Under the pieces are notes generated by a model, which was given only the letters and a program-made list of their open reading frames with translations, did no database searches and was not told the origin of the DNA. Source: Chitinophaga pinensis (GTDB lineage Bacteria; Bacteroidota; Bacteroidia; Chitinophagales; CAMDFR01). From it: DNA of 39,836 nucleotides. Made by a program: the position numbers and the translations under genes. Position 1 is the stretch's first letter; each line of letters starts with the position of its first letter. The stretch is from contig CAMBZT010000016.1 in NCBI GenBank assembly GCA_945872405.1, positions 1-39,836 of the forward strand, in the 5' to 3' direction. Shown piece by piece: positions 16,884 through 25,343 of this stretch.

Positions 16884-17465
16884 TTAGTCCACCAATCTTT
16901 TTGCAAAAATAAATTTTTTCGACCAGTAGTTCGTCCAATTATTGCTATCTGTTCTGTCGATTCGAACGCCTTCACTTGTTGAAGCGTGAATCATTTCTAC
17001 TACACCATTTCTATTGGAGTATACCATACCGACATGAGAGATGTGATTAGAGCCGTCCTTAGATTTATACCCAAAAAACATTAAATCACCTTTAATGGCC
17101 TCCGTTAGTTTAACGATATTCCCTAATTGAGATTGAAGAAATGCGTTATGTGGTAAAATCATATCAAAGTATGCGAAAAGAAACTGTGTAAAGCCGGAAC
17201 AATCAAAACTTGATGGGCCAGAAGAAGCATACTTATAAGGAGTTCCAACAAACGGAAAGGCTTTATTTACAATGGTTTCACGCAGACCATCCAAGGAATC
17301 TAAGTAACCAACCATTGTGTGAAGAACAGATGGTTTTGCTGTCTGGTCTGAGAATAGTACCGTATCTGACTTCACTTGTGAAAAGCTATTTGCTTCGCTA
17401 CAGATGAAAAATAGAAAACAGAGTATGGGGGTTCTGTTGATATGTTTAAACTTCAAAAACGTCAT
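16884..17465 (-). CDS. Secreted NlpC/P60 cysteine peptidase
   Basis: 193 aa from ATG 17465-17463. A longer frame to 17528 begins with TTG and adds a hydrophobic stretch unlike a normal start, so I prefer the ATG, which begins MTFLKFKHINRTPIL and has a signal peptide ending near NSFSQ. The NlpC/P60 domain covers about 70-190: GTPYKYASSGPSSFDCSGF holds the catalytic Cys, and SNHISHVGMVY and MIHAS follow with the catalytic His and a second polar site. These enzymes cleave D-Glu-containing peptide bonds in peptidoglycan stems. There is no LysM or SH3 wall-binding domain. Confidence 0.9.
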   Translation of the reverse strand: MTFLKFKHINRTPILCFLFFICSEANSFSQVKSDTVLFSDQTAKPSVLHTMVGYLDSLDGLRETIVNKAFPFVGTPYKYASSGPSSFDCSGFTQFLFAYFDMILPHNAFLQSQLGNIVKLTEAIKGDLMFFGYKSKDGSNHISHVGMVYSNRNGVVEMIHASTSEGVRIDRTDSNNWTNYWSKKFIFAKRLVD

Positions 17466-17594
17466 ATTTATAATCACAAAGATAAGAATATCAGCTACAA
17501 AAATGAATTTTTGCCCTTGTTTTAACAATTTTAACTATTTGATTCAAAAGCCCACCTAAAATAGAGAAAAAAAAACAACTTACAACGAAATTAA

Positions 17595-18503
17595 TTAATT
17601 ATCTATATATGTGTCTTTTATATATTTATATATATTATATTCTTTATTGTAATTAGATTTTATGTCTGACATAATTTTGGTTAATTCAATGTCCTTCATT
17701 TTGCTTTTTTGTATTAAACGATACACTTTACAAGCTAATAAATATATCTTTTTTTCGTTCATCTCCTTGTTTTGAGTGATTAGTTTTTCTAATAGATCGG
17801 CCATTTCAACTATGCCCCCTTTGCTTGTTGCTATTGTTTTTACAATGGGAATTGGTTGGTAATTACTCCGATACATCAACATTTGTTGGAGACTATTAAA
17901 AATGGCGTCAGCCCCCTCTCTATCTGCTTTGTTAATAATAAACAAGTCAGCAATTTCCATTAATCCCGCCTTCATGTTTTGTATGTGATCACCAGACTCT
18001 GGCACCAAAACAACTGCAGTGTGATCTGCAACTCCAGCAATATCTACCTCGCTTTGGCCTACTCCTACTGTCTCAATAATAATATAGTCAAAACCTGCAC
18101 TCTTTAATACCTCAACAATATCAATAATTTTATCAGAAAGCCCACCCAGCGACCCCCGTGTAGCAATAGATCTAATATAGAGATGGTCGCTTTTGTAATG
18201 TTCCAACATTCGTATTCTATCACCCAAAAGAGCACCATAATTAAAAGGAGAGGATGGATCGACGGCAAGAACAGCAATTTTTTTCCCTCGAAGCAACAAT
18301 AATCTGACATATTCGTTTACCAAGGTGCTTTTACCAGCACCAGGAGGCCCAGTGAAACCAATTACAGGGATGTTTTTTTGTTGTAATTGAAGTAGTATTT
18401 CTTCGGCGCCTTCTAACTCGTTTTCAACAATACTTATGGAGCGGGCGATAGCTCGATAATCACCTTTTAGTATATTAGCTATCAAGAAATCTCGATTCAT
18501 CAT
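17595..18503 (-). CDS. meaB: MeaB/ArgK-family GTPase (methylmalonyl-CoA mutase chaperone)
   Basis: 302 aa from ATG 18503-18501 (a second ATG follows at 18500). A frame extending to 18575 begins with TTG and would overlap the anti-sigma gene, so it is rejected. P-loop GPPGAGKST near 55-63; AVDPSSPFNYGALLGDRIRM, typical of MeaB; then ETVGVGQSE (switch/Walker B region); and NKADREGADA as the guanine-specificity motif (NKAD). MeaB loads and protects adenosylcobalamin in methylmalonyl-CoA mutase. No mutase gene lies in the window. It begins 16 nt after the anti-sigma stop, as the third gene of the sigma operon. Confidence 0.94.
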   Translation of the reverse strand: MMNRDFLIANILKGDYRAIARSISIVENELEGAEEILLQLQQKNIPVIGFTGPPGAGKSTLVNEYVRLLLLRGKKIAVLAVDPSSPFNYGALLGDRIRMLEHYKSDHLYIRSIATRGSLGGLSDKIIDIVEVLKSAGFDYIIIETVGVGQSEVDIAGVADHTAVVLVPESGDHIQNMKAGLMEIADLFIINKADREGADAIFNSLQQMLMYRSNYQPIPIVKTIATSKGGIVEMADLLEKLITQNKEMNEKKIYLLACKVYRLIQKSKMKDIELTKIMSDIKSNYNKEYNIYKYIKDTYIDN

Positions 18504-18519
18504 ATTTATCGATACTTGA

Positions 18520-18774
18520 TTAATTGGAGGTGTTTCTATGAAGCTTAACTCTGATGTTTTGTGCGAGAGTTTCAAAACAGCATTCTTTTCTCACTTTCAT
18601 GGATAGAAATTCTTTGAAGCTTTTTTCTATCTTGTACTTTTCCAAACAACCTTCGCATTGATTAATCTCCTTTAAAAAGAAAATTTCTTCCTCTGAAGTT
18701 AACTCTCCGTCTAGAGCCAAAAATACTTTAGAAAGAATCTTGTCACAATTATGAGGTATCATGTTTTTTTCCAT
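18520..18774 (-). CDS. RsrA-like cysteine-rich anti-sigma factor
   Basis: 84 aa. Cysteines at 10, 40, 43, 65 and 66. The spacing C10-x29-C40-x2-C43 plus the adjacent pair C65-C66 parallels the zinc-binding anti-sigma (ZAS) protein RsrA. The His expected at H-x3-C-x2-C is replaced by E36 (KEINQCEGC); H8, next to C10, could be an alternative ligand. ZAS anti-sigmas hold their sigma until thiol oxidation releases zinc. It lies 5 nt after the ECF sigma gene, and its start ATG may be 18774 or the Met five codons in. The partner role is inferred mainly from position and Cys pattern. Confidence 0.8.
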   Translation of the reverse strand: MEKNMIPHNCDKILSKVFLALDGELTSEEEIFFLKEINQCEGCLEKYKIEKSFKEFLSMKVRKECCFETLAQNIRVKLHRNTSN

Positions 18775-18779
18775 AGATG

Positions 18780-19358
18780 TTAACGATTTTCTTTATATCC
18801 TATCTTAAGCGCGTATTCTCTTAGTTTTTCTTTTAACATATTCCGCGCCCTAAACAATCTAGATCGCACTGTACCTATTGGTATGTCTAGAATTTTTGCC
18901 AGTTCCTCATATGTAAAACCTTCTATATCACAAAGAAGGATAATAGTTCTAAAATCTGAAGGAAGACTATTTAAGGCAATAGTAATTTCGTCACCCATCA
19001 TGTTTTGAAAAATTTCCTGTCTTAAATCTAAGCTTCCGACATAACTTGCATCATCGCTTTCATGATAATTTATGACATCTTCAAAGTCGACACTAGTTGG
19101 CCTTTTAATTTTCTTTCTGTAATTATTAATAAATTCATTTTTCAATATCTTAAATAGCCAAGCCTTAGAATTGGTTCCTTTCTGATAAGAATCAATGAAA
19201 CGATAAGCTTTTAAAAAGGTCTCTTGAACCAAATCATTGGCGGCTTCACCATCATAAGTTAAGTGAAAGGCGAAATTATATAGGGCCTTCATATGCGGAA
19301 AAAATTCTTCATCAAATGTTTTATCCTTTCTTTTTTTAACTTCGTCCTCGATTATCAT
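18780..19358 (-). CDS. ECF-type RNA polymerase sigma factor (SigR/RpoE-like)
   Basis: 192 aa. Region 2: ALYNFAFHLTYDGEAANDLV, then QETFLKAYRFIDSY and KAWLFKILKNEFIN (core binding and -10 recognition). Region 4: LNSLPSDFRTIILLCDIEGF, then the helix-turn-helix YEELAKILDIPIGTVRSRLF. No region 1 or 3, so a group IV sigma. The following gene is an RsrA-like anti-sigma, which makes an oxidative or thiol-stress sigma the likeliest role. Only 40 bp separate its start from the divergent O-antigen ligase gene, so both promoters overlap there. Confidence 0.93.
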   Translation of the reverse strand: MIIEDEVKKRKDKTFDEEFFPHMKALYNFAFHLTYDGEAANDLVQETFLKAYRFIDSYQKGTNSKAWLFKILKNEFINNYRKKIKRPTSVDFEDVINYHESDDASYVGSLDLRQEIFQNMMGDEITIALNSLPSDFRTIILLCDIEGFTYEELAKILDIPIGTVRSRLFRARNMLKEKLREYALKIGYKENR

Positions 19359-19398
19359 TCTGTAAAAATATAAATAAATATTGTACGTTTAGTCATTA

Positions 19399-20664
19399 AT
19401 GCAAAATCTCACTAACATATTTACAAGAAAGAATTTTGTTCTCTTTTTTATAAGCACTTTGTTCATCGGCATCTGTACCAATCGAGTATTAATGAGTACA
19501 AGCATGATGGCAATTTTTTTTACGGTGCTTTTAGGTGGTATAGCCAATAAAGATTTATTCAAACAATTAAGAAGATTAAGTGAGGGAGGCGTTTTTTTTA
19601 GTATAATGCTTCTACTTATTGTTTCTATAATTGGGTGTCTTTACACTACAAATTTCCTTTATGGATGGAAGTTACTTGTTTTGGGGTCTCCCTTTTTATT
19701 CATACCACTTGCAATGGGAGCTGCGCCAACAATTGGAAAAAAAGATTTGACCTATCTCATTTATGTGTTTTGTTTTGTTCTTTTTATCACTGGTCTGATG
19801 ATTACCTCTAACTATTTGCTGCACTACAAAGAGATGAATGAGGCACTGGGAAGGGGAAAGGCCATAGAAACCCCTTTTAGAGAACACATTCGTTATAGTT
19901 TGATGATGTCTTTTTGTGTAGTTGCTTTAATCTATCTTTTAGTTAATAAGGCATACCTATACAAGGAGAAAGTAGAAAAGTATTTTCAAATGGTGGTTTT
20001 GGTTCTTTTAGTAATCATGCTACATGTGCTTTCAGTTAGAAGTGGTCTTTTGTCACTTTATATCTGTTTTGTTCTTTACTCGTTTTATTTTTCGTTTTAT
20101 AAAAAGAAACATCTTTTAGGCGTTCTAATTTTATTACTCGTTTTTTTCTTACCAGTAATTGCATACCAGTATGTTCCAAGTGTGGAGAGAAAAATGTCTT
20201 ATATGCTTTATGATATCAAAATGCTAACTTATGGAAAAGGGGGAAGCTATTCAGATTCAGAAAGACTTATATCAATGGCGGCAGGAATTAAAATTATCAA
20301 AGAAAACACACTGATGGGAGTTGGGACTGGTGACATCAAGGACGAAATGAACAAAATTTATGAGCGAGATTATCCGTATATCGATGTAAACAACAGAAAA
20401 TTGCCACACAATCAATTTATTTGGGTTTGGGCAAGCAATGGATTATTAGGCGTTTGCGCTCTTTTGCTGGGTGTTTTCTATCCTCTTTTTTACAAAAAAA
20501 ACTATAAAAATCTGCTGTTGCTGATGTTTTCAATCATAACATTGAGTTCTTTTGCTACAGAACACACACTTGAAATACAAGTTGGAATTGCTTTTTATGT
20601 AATTTGGCTCTCCATAATTCTAAACTTCTTAAATGGAATCAGACAGCATGAAGATAGGGTTTGA
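19399..20664 (+). CDS. O-antigen ligase/polymerase-like membrane protein
   Basis: 421 aa with about 11 hydrophobic segments. The large periplasmic loop and the segment HNQFIWVWASNGLLGVCALL (about 336-355) match the Wzy_C/O-antigen ligase family, in which the His of the H-N pair is essential. A preceding loop carries GGSYSDSERLISMAAG and ENTLMGVGTGDIKDEMN, the usual pattern before the second half. The protein either ligates polymer to lipid A-core or polymerises repeat units; the sequence cannot decide. It ends in TGA, overlapping the start of the glycosyltransferase. Confidence 0.85.
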   Translation: MQNLTNIFTRKNFVLFFISTLFIGICTNRVLMSTSMMAIFFTVLLGGIANKDLFKQLRRLSEGGVFFSIMLLLIVSIIGCLYTTNFLYGWKLLVLGSPFLFIPLAMGAAPTIGKKDLTYLIYVFCFVLFITGLMITSNYLLHYKEMNEALGRGKAIETPFREHIRYSLMMSFCVVALIYLLVNKAYLYKEKVEKYFQMVVLVLLVIMLHVLSVRSGLLSLYICFVLYSFYFSFYKKKHLLGVLILLLVFFLPVIAYQYVPSVERKMSYMLYDIKMLTYGKGGSYSDSERLISMAAGIKIIKENTLMGVGTGDIKDEMNKIYERDYPYIDVNNRKLPHNQFIWVWASNGLLGVCALLLGVFYPLFYKKNYKNLLLLMFSIITLSSFATEHTLEIQVGIAFYVIWLSIILNFLNGIRQHEDRV

Positions 20665-21775
20665 CGCAAAAAGAGCACTGTTGAATCATAGTGGACTAGG
20701 TAACTATTCTCGTAATTTGATTGAGGGATTGTTAGATTGTTATCCAGAGCATTCTTATCATTTGTATAGTCCGAACGAAAACTTGACCTATTCCAAAGAG
20801 CTGGACCAACATTCCAATGAAAACTTAATTTATCATTACCCAACAAGTTATTTCCAAAAAAAAATGACTTCTTACTGGCGAAGAAATTTAATTTCTGCTG
20901 AAATTAAAGCAAGTAAAATTGATGTATATCATGGTTTGAGCCATGAATTGCCTATTGGTATAGAAAAGTCGGGCGCAAGAAGTATCGTTACCATTCACGA
21001 TTTAATCTTTGAAAGATACCCTAGCTATTATCCCATGATTGATAGGTTTTTTTATAGAAATAAAATCAAACACGCGTGCAGGGTAGCAGATCAAATAGTA
21101 GCTATTAGTAATCAAACAAAATCTGATTTAGTTGATTTTTATAAGATTAACAGTAAAAAGATACAGGTTATTTATCAGGGATGCGATTCTAGCTATTCTA
21201 AGATGGATCGTGACGATTCGCTTGTCAAGAACTTAAATCTTCCTGAAAAGTTTATTTTATGCGTAGGGACATTCAGCAAAAGAAAGAACCACTTGATCGT
21301 GCTGAAGGCTTTTCTGAATATAAAAAGCGAAGTAAATGAGAAGGTGGTTTTTGTTGGAAAAGGCGGTGACAATCTGAGTGAGATAAATTGTTATATAGAA
21401 CAAAACAATTTAAAGGATGATATTGTTTTTTTGACAGATTGTTCAAATGAACAGCTTCGTCAGATTTATTTGAGAGCTTCGCTATTGGTTTATCCGAGCG
21501 AGTTTGAAGGTTTTGGAATTCCCATATTAGAAGCATTTTCTTCTAATATACCTGTGCTGACAAACAACAAAGATGTTTTTAGAGAAGCTGGAGGTGAAGC
21601 CGCGGTCTATGTGGATATAAGCAATCAGCGCGCCTTCTCTATTCAAATGAAATCAATATTGGAAAACGAATTACTTCGCCGAAAATGTATTGAGAATGGA
21701 ACGCAACAATTGGAATTATTTAGTAAGGATAAAATAGCTAAAGGTTATATGAATCTTTATAAAAAATGGTGCTAA
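20648..21775 (+). CDS. GT4-family glycosyltransferase
   Basis: 375 aa from ATG 20648, which begins MKIGFDAKRALLNHSGLGNY, the normal start of this family; an in-frame ATG 15 nt earlier is possible. GT-B fold: N-terminal domain with YHGLSHELPIG and VTIHDLIFERYPSYY, C-terminal domain with LCVGTFSKRKNHLIVLKAF, FVGKGG and YPSEFEGFGIPILEAFSSNI, whose E-x7-E-type motif binds the nucleotide sugar. It resembles mannosyl/glucosyltransferases of surface polysaccharide pathways. The overlap with the ligase gene supports a shared role in LPS or exopolysaccharide assembly. Confidence 0.92.
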   Translation: MKIGFDAKRALLNHSGLGNYSRNLIEGLLDCYPEHSYHLYSPNENLTYSKELDQHSNENLIYHYPTSYFQKKMTSYWRRNLISAEIKASKIDVYHGLSHELPIGIEKSGARSIVTIHDLIFERYPSYYPMIDRFFYRNKIKHACRVADQIVAISNQTKSDLVDFYKINSKKIQVIYQGCDSSYSKMDRDDSLVKNLNLPEKFILCVGTFSKRKNHLIVLKAFLNIKSEVNEKVVFVGKGGDNLSEINCYIEQNNLKDDIVFLTDCSNEQLRQIYLRASLLVYPSEFEGFGIPILEAFSSNIPVLTNNKDVFREAGGEAAVYVDISNQRAFSIQMKSILENELLRRKCIENGTQQLELFSKDKIAKGYMNLYKKWC

Positions 21776-21776
21776 A

Positions 21777-22229
21777 ATGAAGTGTGTTATTCAAAGAGTA
21801 AAAAATGCATCTGTTAGTATCAAAGAGATAGAGCACGCTTCCATAGGAGATGGATTGCTGGTGTTAGTTAGTTTTGAAATTGATGATTTGGAAGTAGACT
21901 TAGATTGGATGGCCACAAAAATTGTCAATCTTAGAATCATGAAGGACAAAGCAGGAATGATGAATCTATCCTTAAAGGAAACAAAAGGAGATTTGCTTTT
22001 GGTAAGTCAGTTTACCCTTCATGCATCCACAAAAAAAGGTAATCGACCCTCGTTTATATTAGCCGCTAAACCGGCTATTGCATTGGATTTTTATCATAAT
22101 TTTATCACGAGGCTAGAAAATGGTTTAGTAAAAAAAATTAGCGCGGGTGTTTTTGCTGCTGACATGCTTGTTTCTTTGCAAAATGATGGTCCAGTAACAA
22201 TAATTCTTGATAGTAAAAACAAACTTTAG
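21777..22229 (+). CDS. dtd: D-aminoacyl-tRNA deacylase
   Basis: 150 aa, the standard length. It hydrolyses D-amino acids (and mischarged glycine) from tRNA. Diagnostic elements: CVIQRVKNASVSI at the start, LLLVSQFTLHASTKKGNRPS (the SQFTL motif), and NDGPVTIIL near the end, where the Gly-Pro motif enforces chirality. It starts 1 nt after the glycosyltransferase stop and abuts the MazG-type gene. Confidence 0.97.
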   Translation: MKCVIQRVKNASVSIKEIEHASIGDGLLVLVSFEIDDLEVDLDWMATKIVNLRIMKDKAGMMNLSLKETKGDLLLVSQFTLHASTKKGNRPSFILAAKPAIALDFYHNFITRLENGLVKKISAGVFAADMLVSLQNDGPVTIILDSKNKL

Positions 22230-22556
22230 ATGACAATTAAGCAAGCTCAAATCACGATTGATAACTGGATAAACACCATAGGTGTTAGGTATTTCAGTGA
22301 GTTAACAAACATGGCGATTCTTACAGAAGAGGTAGGGGAAGTCGCAAGAATCATGGCAAGAAAGTATGGTGAACAATCTTTTAAAGAAAGCGATAAAAAA
22401 GAAGACTTGGGGGACGAGTTGGCTGATGTTTTGTTCGTGTTGATGTGCATCGCTAACCAAACGGGAGTTGATCTTACGGAGGCCTTAGAAAAAAACCTCA
22501 AAAAAAAGTCAAAGAGGGATAAGACAAGACACGCACAGAATGAAAAACTGAAGTAA
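22230..22556 (+). CDS. MazG-type nucleotide pyrophosphohydrolase
   Basis: 108 aa, single MazG domain. Metal-binding signature: LTEEVGEVARIMARKYG (E-E-x2-E, about 29-45) and GDELADVLFVLMC (E-x2-D, about 62-74), with basic residues at the C-terminus (KKKSKRDKTRH). It hydrolyses (d)NTPs to monophosphates; small Bacteroidota members are thought to be house-cleaning enzymes. It starts directly after the dtd stop, a common pairing in this phylum and probably a translationally coupled one. Confidence 0.92.
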   Translation: MTIKQAQITIDNWINTIGVRYFSELTNMAILTEEVGEVARIMARKYGEQSFKESDKKEDLGDELADVLFVLMCIANQTGVDLTEALEKNLKKKSKRDKTRHAQNEKLK

Positions 22557-22595
22557 GCCTATTTTTACCTATTTTTGTCTAATAAATTTTAGCGT

Positions 22596-23921
22596 ATGAA
22601 TTTTTTTAGATCTTTGATATTTCTCTTGTGTTCTCTTCTTACAAGTCAAGACGTTTTTTCACAAAACTCGACACATAAGTGGGCTGTAGGTGTTGGATAT
22701 TCTGTCACAAACATGGAAGGTCTTTTAGATCGAAAAGCATTAAGACCAAATAATTACACTGGTGGTGTTAATTTGTTTATTGGAAGATATTTGAGTCCTT
22801 CGTTTAATTTTCGTTTAGCGGGTCTTTATGGCAATGTCTTCTACCCAAAAGTAACATTTTATCCTGAGCGTGAATTAGGCATTTTTAATCAACAGAATTT
22901 TGTGGATGCGTCATTTCTTGTTGAGTATAAATTCAACAATAATTATGTGATTAAAGAGAATTCTATAGTCCAACCCTATTTTTTCATCGGACTAGGAATA
23001 AACAACATGAATAGAGATTTAAACACGTTCTTTCCGTTTGGAGGTGGGTTGAAATTTAAGGTTACTGACTGGGTCGCAATTAACCTAGAAACAAGCTACA
23101 AAGCAAATATTGATAACTCATACAGTTATTTTCAACACCATGCAGGCTTAATCTTCAGCTTGGGTAAAAACAAAAAAGAAAAAAATGTAGAGAACACTAA
23201 TCTTGGAAAGGTAAATAACGATTTAAAAGATTTAGCAATTATTACAAGTGACTACGACAAAGACGGCCTGGACGATTCAAGTGATGAGTGTCCTTATGTT
23301 TTTGGATCAAAAGATTTGAATGGTTGTCCCGATAGCGATGCAGATAATATTGGTGATAGTCGAGATAGGTGTCCAACGGAAAAAGGAACCATTGAAAATC
23401 AAGGTTGTCCTTTAAAGATTGAAGACACAGATGGCGATGGCGTGGAAGACAACAAGGACAAGTGCCCAACAGAAAAAGGATTGATGAGCAATAGTGGATG
23501 CCCCTTCGTGCCTGATTTGGCGAAGATTGAAGAGGCAAGTACAATGATTGAAGGAGATAAAAAATTAAGCAAGACTACTACCATAAAGATTGCAAATAAT
23601 ACAGAATTATTTTATCTTTCTTCGTCATCAGACTTGAGTGAACTTAATAGACAAACACTTGATGCTATTGCCCTTTATATTAACGAAAACAATGTGGCTA
23701 AAGTAGTGATTAAGGGATATACAAGCCATACAGGAACGGACAAAATGAACATTGATTTATCGTTGGCTAGAGCAATAAAAGCATCAAACTATTTGTCCTC
23801 TCGCGGGGTTAATTTTCGGAAAATGTCTGTTCAAGGATGGGGGCATTATAATGCCAAGTATAACAATTTAATGACAGAAGAAGCATATAAGAACCAACGA
23901 GTAGAAGTTGTGTTGGAGTAG
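22596..23921 (+). CDS. OmpA-family outer-membrane protein with thrombospondin type-3 repeats
   Basis: 441 aa. A signal peptide ends near VFSQN (residue 23). An eight-strand-type barrel lies at about 25-195 (YKFNNNYV, YFFIGLGINNMNRD, HAGLIFSLGKN). Three acidic TSP3-like calcium-binding repeats lie at about 215-300 (DYDKDGLDDSSDECP, DSDADNIGDSRDRCP, DTDGDGVEDNKDKCP). A C-terminal OmpA peptidoglycan-binding domain spans about 335-441 (VVIKGYTSHTGTDKMNIDLS, then LARAIKASNYL and NQRVEVVLE). A -7-type box TATTTTTG at 22570-22577 lies 18 nt before the ATG, so it has its own promoter. Confidence 0.93.
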   Translation: MNFFRSLIFLLCSLLTSQDVFSQNSTHKWAVGVGYSVTNMEGLLDRKALRPNNYTGGVNLFIGRYLSPSFNFRLAGLYGNVFYPKVTFYPERELGIFNQQNFVDASFLVEYKFNNNYVIKENSIVQPYFFIGLGINNMNRDLNTFFPFGGGLKFKVTDWVAINLETSYKANIDNSYSYFQHHAGLIFSLGKNKKEKNVENTNLGKVNNDLKDLAIITSDYDKDGLDDSSDECPYVFGSKDLNGCPDSDADNIGDSRDRCPTEKGTIENQGCPLKIEDTDGDGVEDNKDKCPTEKGLMSNSGCPFVPDLAKIEEASTMIEGDKKLSKTTTIKIANNTELFYLSSSSDLSELNRQTLDAIALYINENNVAKVVIKGYTSHTGTDKMNIDLSLARAIKASNYLSSRGVNFRKMSVQGWGHYNAKYNNLMTEEAYKNQRVEVVLE

Positions 23922-24007
23922 ATTTTTTCATTAGTGATACAAAAATGGTGCATTACTGCATCTAATGTTTAGTCATTCGTATGATGCAACCATATTGATT
24001 AAAAAGA

Positions 24008-24028
24008 GATAAAAAACGACTTTTTATC
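24008..24028. terminator. Short AT-rich hairpin across the ABC permease stop codon
   Basis: GATAAAAA (24008-24015), loop ACGAC, TTTTTATC (24021-24028): an exact 8-bp stem containing the permease stop codon. With flanking T-rich sequence it could serve as a weak terminator between the convergent OmpA and ABC genes. The rest of the 102-bp gap (23922-24023) holds only an imperfect ATGGTGCAT / ATGCAACCAT pair at 23945-23993. Confidence 0.35.
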
Positions 24029-25343
24029 CTTTATATAAAAACCATTTTATCATATCCTTCATAGTAGCTTTTTTACCGTACATTAAAATGCCTGTGCGAT
24101 AAATTCTAGCAGAAACCCAGGTGCTTCCTATAAATGTTGCGAAAAGGACAAAAACAGAGATAAGAATCTGATAAAAAGGAGGATTAAAAGCCATTCTTAC
24201 AGGCATGACCACGGGAGATGTTAATGGAAAGATAGAAGCCCAAACAGCTAAGTTGCCAGTGGGATCATTAATGACTGCTGTAGAAATGAAGAACGATACC
24301 ATTATAGGAATTGTTACTATCATGCTAATGGATTGTGTTTCTCCTTCTTCATTTACTGTGGCACCTAATCCAGCAAACAAAGAACCGTATAAAAAATAAC
24401 CACCAATAAAATATACTAAGAATGTAAAAAACATTTTAGTGAAATTTATTTTAGAAATTCCGATTGATAAATTTTGTAAATATTCAACATCGATAGCAGA
24501 CGTTTTCATAGAGGTGATTGGGCTGGTACCTGCCATTGGAGAACTATCGACACCAAGAAGAGGAAGCGCGATGAGATTTAGAACTAAAATCAATATAGCC
24601 CAGATTACAAACTGTGTGATGCCAACCAACCCAATACCAATAATTTTCGAAATTAAAAGTTGAAAAGGTTTAACAGATGATATAATCACTTCTATTATAC
24701 GTGTTGTTTTTTCTTCCATTACCCCACGCATAATAGTTACTCCATAAAAAATCAGCATGATGTAAATAATTAACCCTGTAATTAACCCAGTTGCAGACGC
24801 CGCATCGTTATATGCAGTGTCTTCTAACTCTGATTTTGAAGATAAATATTCAAGCTTAGTGTGAACTTCCCAATTATCAATCTCTTCTTGCGAGTGATTA
24901 AAAGTTTTTAATTTTTGTAGCTGGAGTTTTTCAGAAATCACTTTTTGAACATATTCTTTGTCTATGCGACCTAATTGTTTGCTACCAAAATATTTGATGC
25001 GAAACTCGCTAAGCAAATTCATTGTGTCTGTTTTAGGAATTATCAAATACAGTTGATCTGAATTTTCGTTTGCATAAGATTTTAAAACCTGAGCTTCGCT
25101 TAGATTGACATATTTAAAGTATAGTGTTTGGTCATTCTTGTCTGGCAAAGACATTCGATTCAAGGCATTGCTTTCGTCAACGATATTAATTGTTTTAACG
25201 CTTCCAGTGTAGGTGGAAATTTTAAAAGACAAGAATGTGAGCAATACCAATGCGATAGGACCAGCAAAAGTTGTAAAAACAAAAGATTTCTGTCTGATTC
25301 TAGTAATGTATTCCCTTTGAATAATGATAAAAATTGTTCTCAT
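24024..25343 (-). CDS. ABC-2-type transporter permease (NatB-like)
   Basis: 439 aa. The first membrane helix is at about 22-42, followed by a large extracytoplasmic domain of about 130 residues, then five more helices from about 185 onward. VMEEKTTRIIEVIISSVKPF (about 209-228) is the conserved cytoplasmic loop of the ABC2_membrane_3/NatB family. Its ATG overlaps the ATPase stop (ATGA at 25343-25340), so both subunits are translationally coupled. Export of Na+ or a drug/peptide is possible; the substrate is unknown. Confidence 0.9.
   Translation of the reverse strand: MRTIFIIIQREYITRIRQKSFVFTTFAGPIALVLLTFLSFKISTYTGSVKTINIVDESNALNRMSLPDKNDQTLYFKYVNLSEAQVLKSYANENSDQLYLIIPKTDTMNLLSEFRIKYFGSKQLGRIDKEYVQKVISEKLQLQKLKTFNHSQEEIDNWEVHTKLEYLSSKSELEDTAYNDAASATGLITGLIIYIMLIFYGVTIMRGVMEEKTTRIIEVIISSVKPFQLLISKIIGIGLVGITQFVIWAILILVLNLIALPLLGVDSSPMAGTSPITSMKTSAIDVEYLQNLSIGISKINFTKMFFTFLVYFIGGYFLYGSLFAGLGATVNEEGETQSISMIVTIPIMVSFFISTAVINDPTGNLAVWASIFPLTSPVVMPVRMAFNPPFYQILISVFVLFATFIGSTWVSARIYRTGILMYGKKATMKDMIKWFLYKG

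Noticed and set aside
17466-17528. Extended N-terminus of the NlpC/P60 protein from a TTG.
   Set aside because: It adds a second hydrophobic stretch ahead of a normal signal peptide; the ATG at 17465 is the better start.
17600-17645. TATATA-rich tract resembling a microsatellite.
   Set aside because: It encodes the C-terminus of MeaB (Tyr/Ile/Asn-rich) in frame; low complexity comes from codon use.
18504-18575. Extended N-terminus of MeaB overlapping the anti-sigma gene.
   Set aside because: It begins with TTG and overlaps the anti-sigma gene by 56 nt; the paired ATG codons at 18503/18500 give the usual family start and a 16-nt spacer.
23945-23993. ATGGTGCAT / ATGCAACCAT imperfect inverted repeat between convergent genes.
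   Set aside because: Needs a bulge and a loop of about 30 nt; too weak to call a terminator.
24357-24376. A TGGCAC ... GCA string resembling a sigma-54 promoter.
   Set aside because: It lies inside the ABC permease gene, antisense to it, with no gene downstream on that strand and a poor -12 element.
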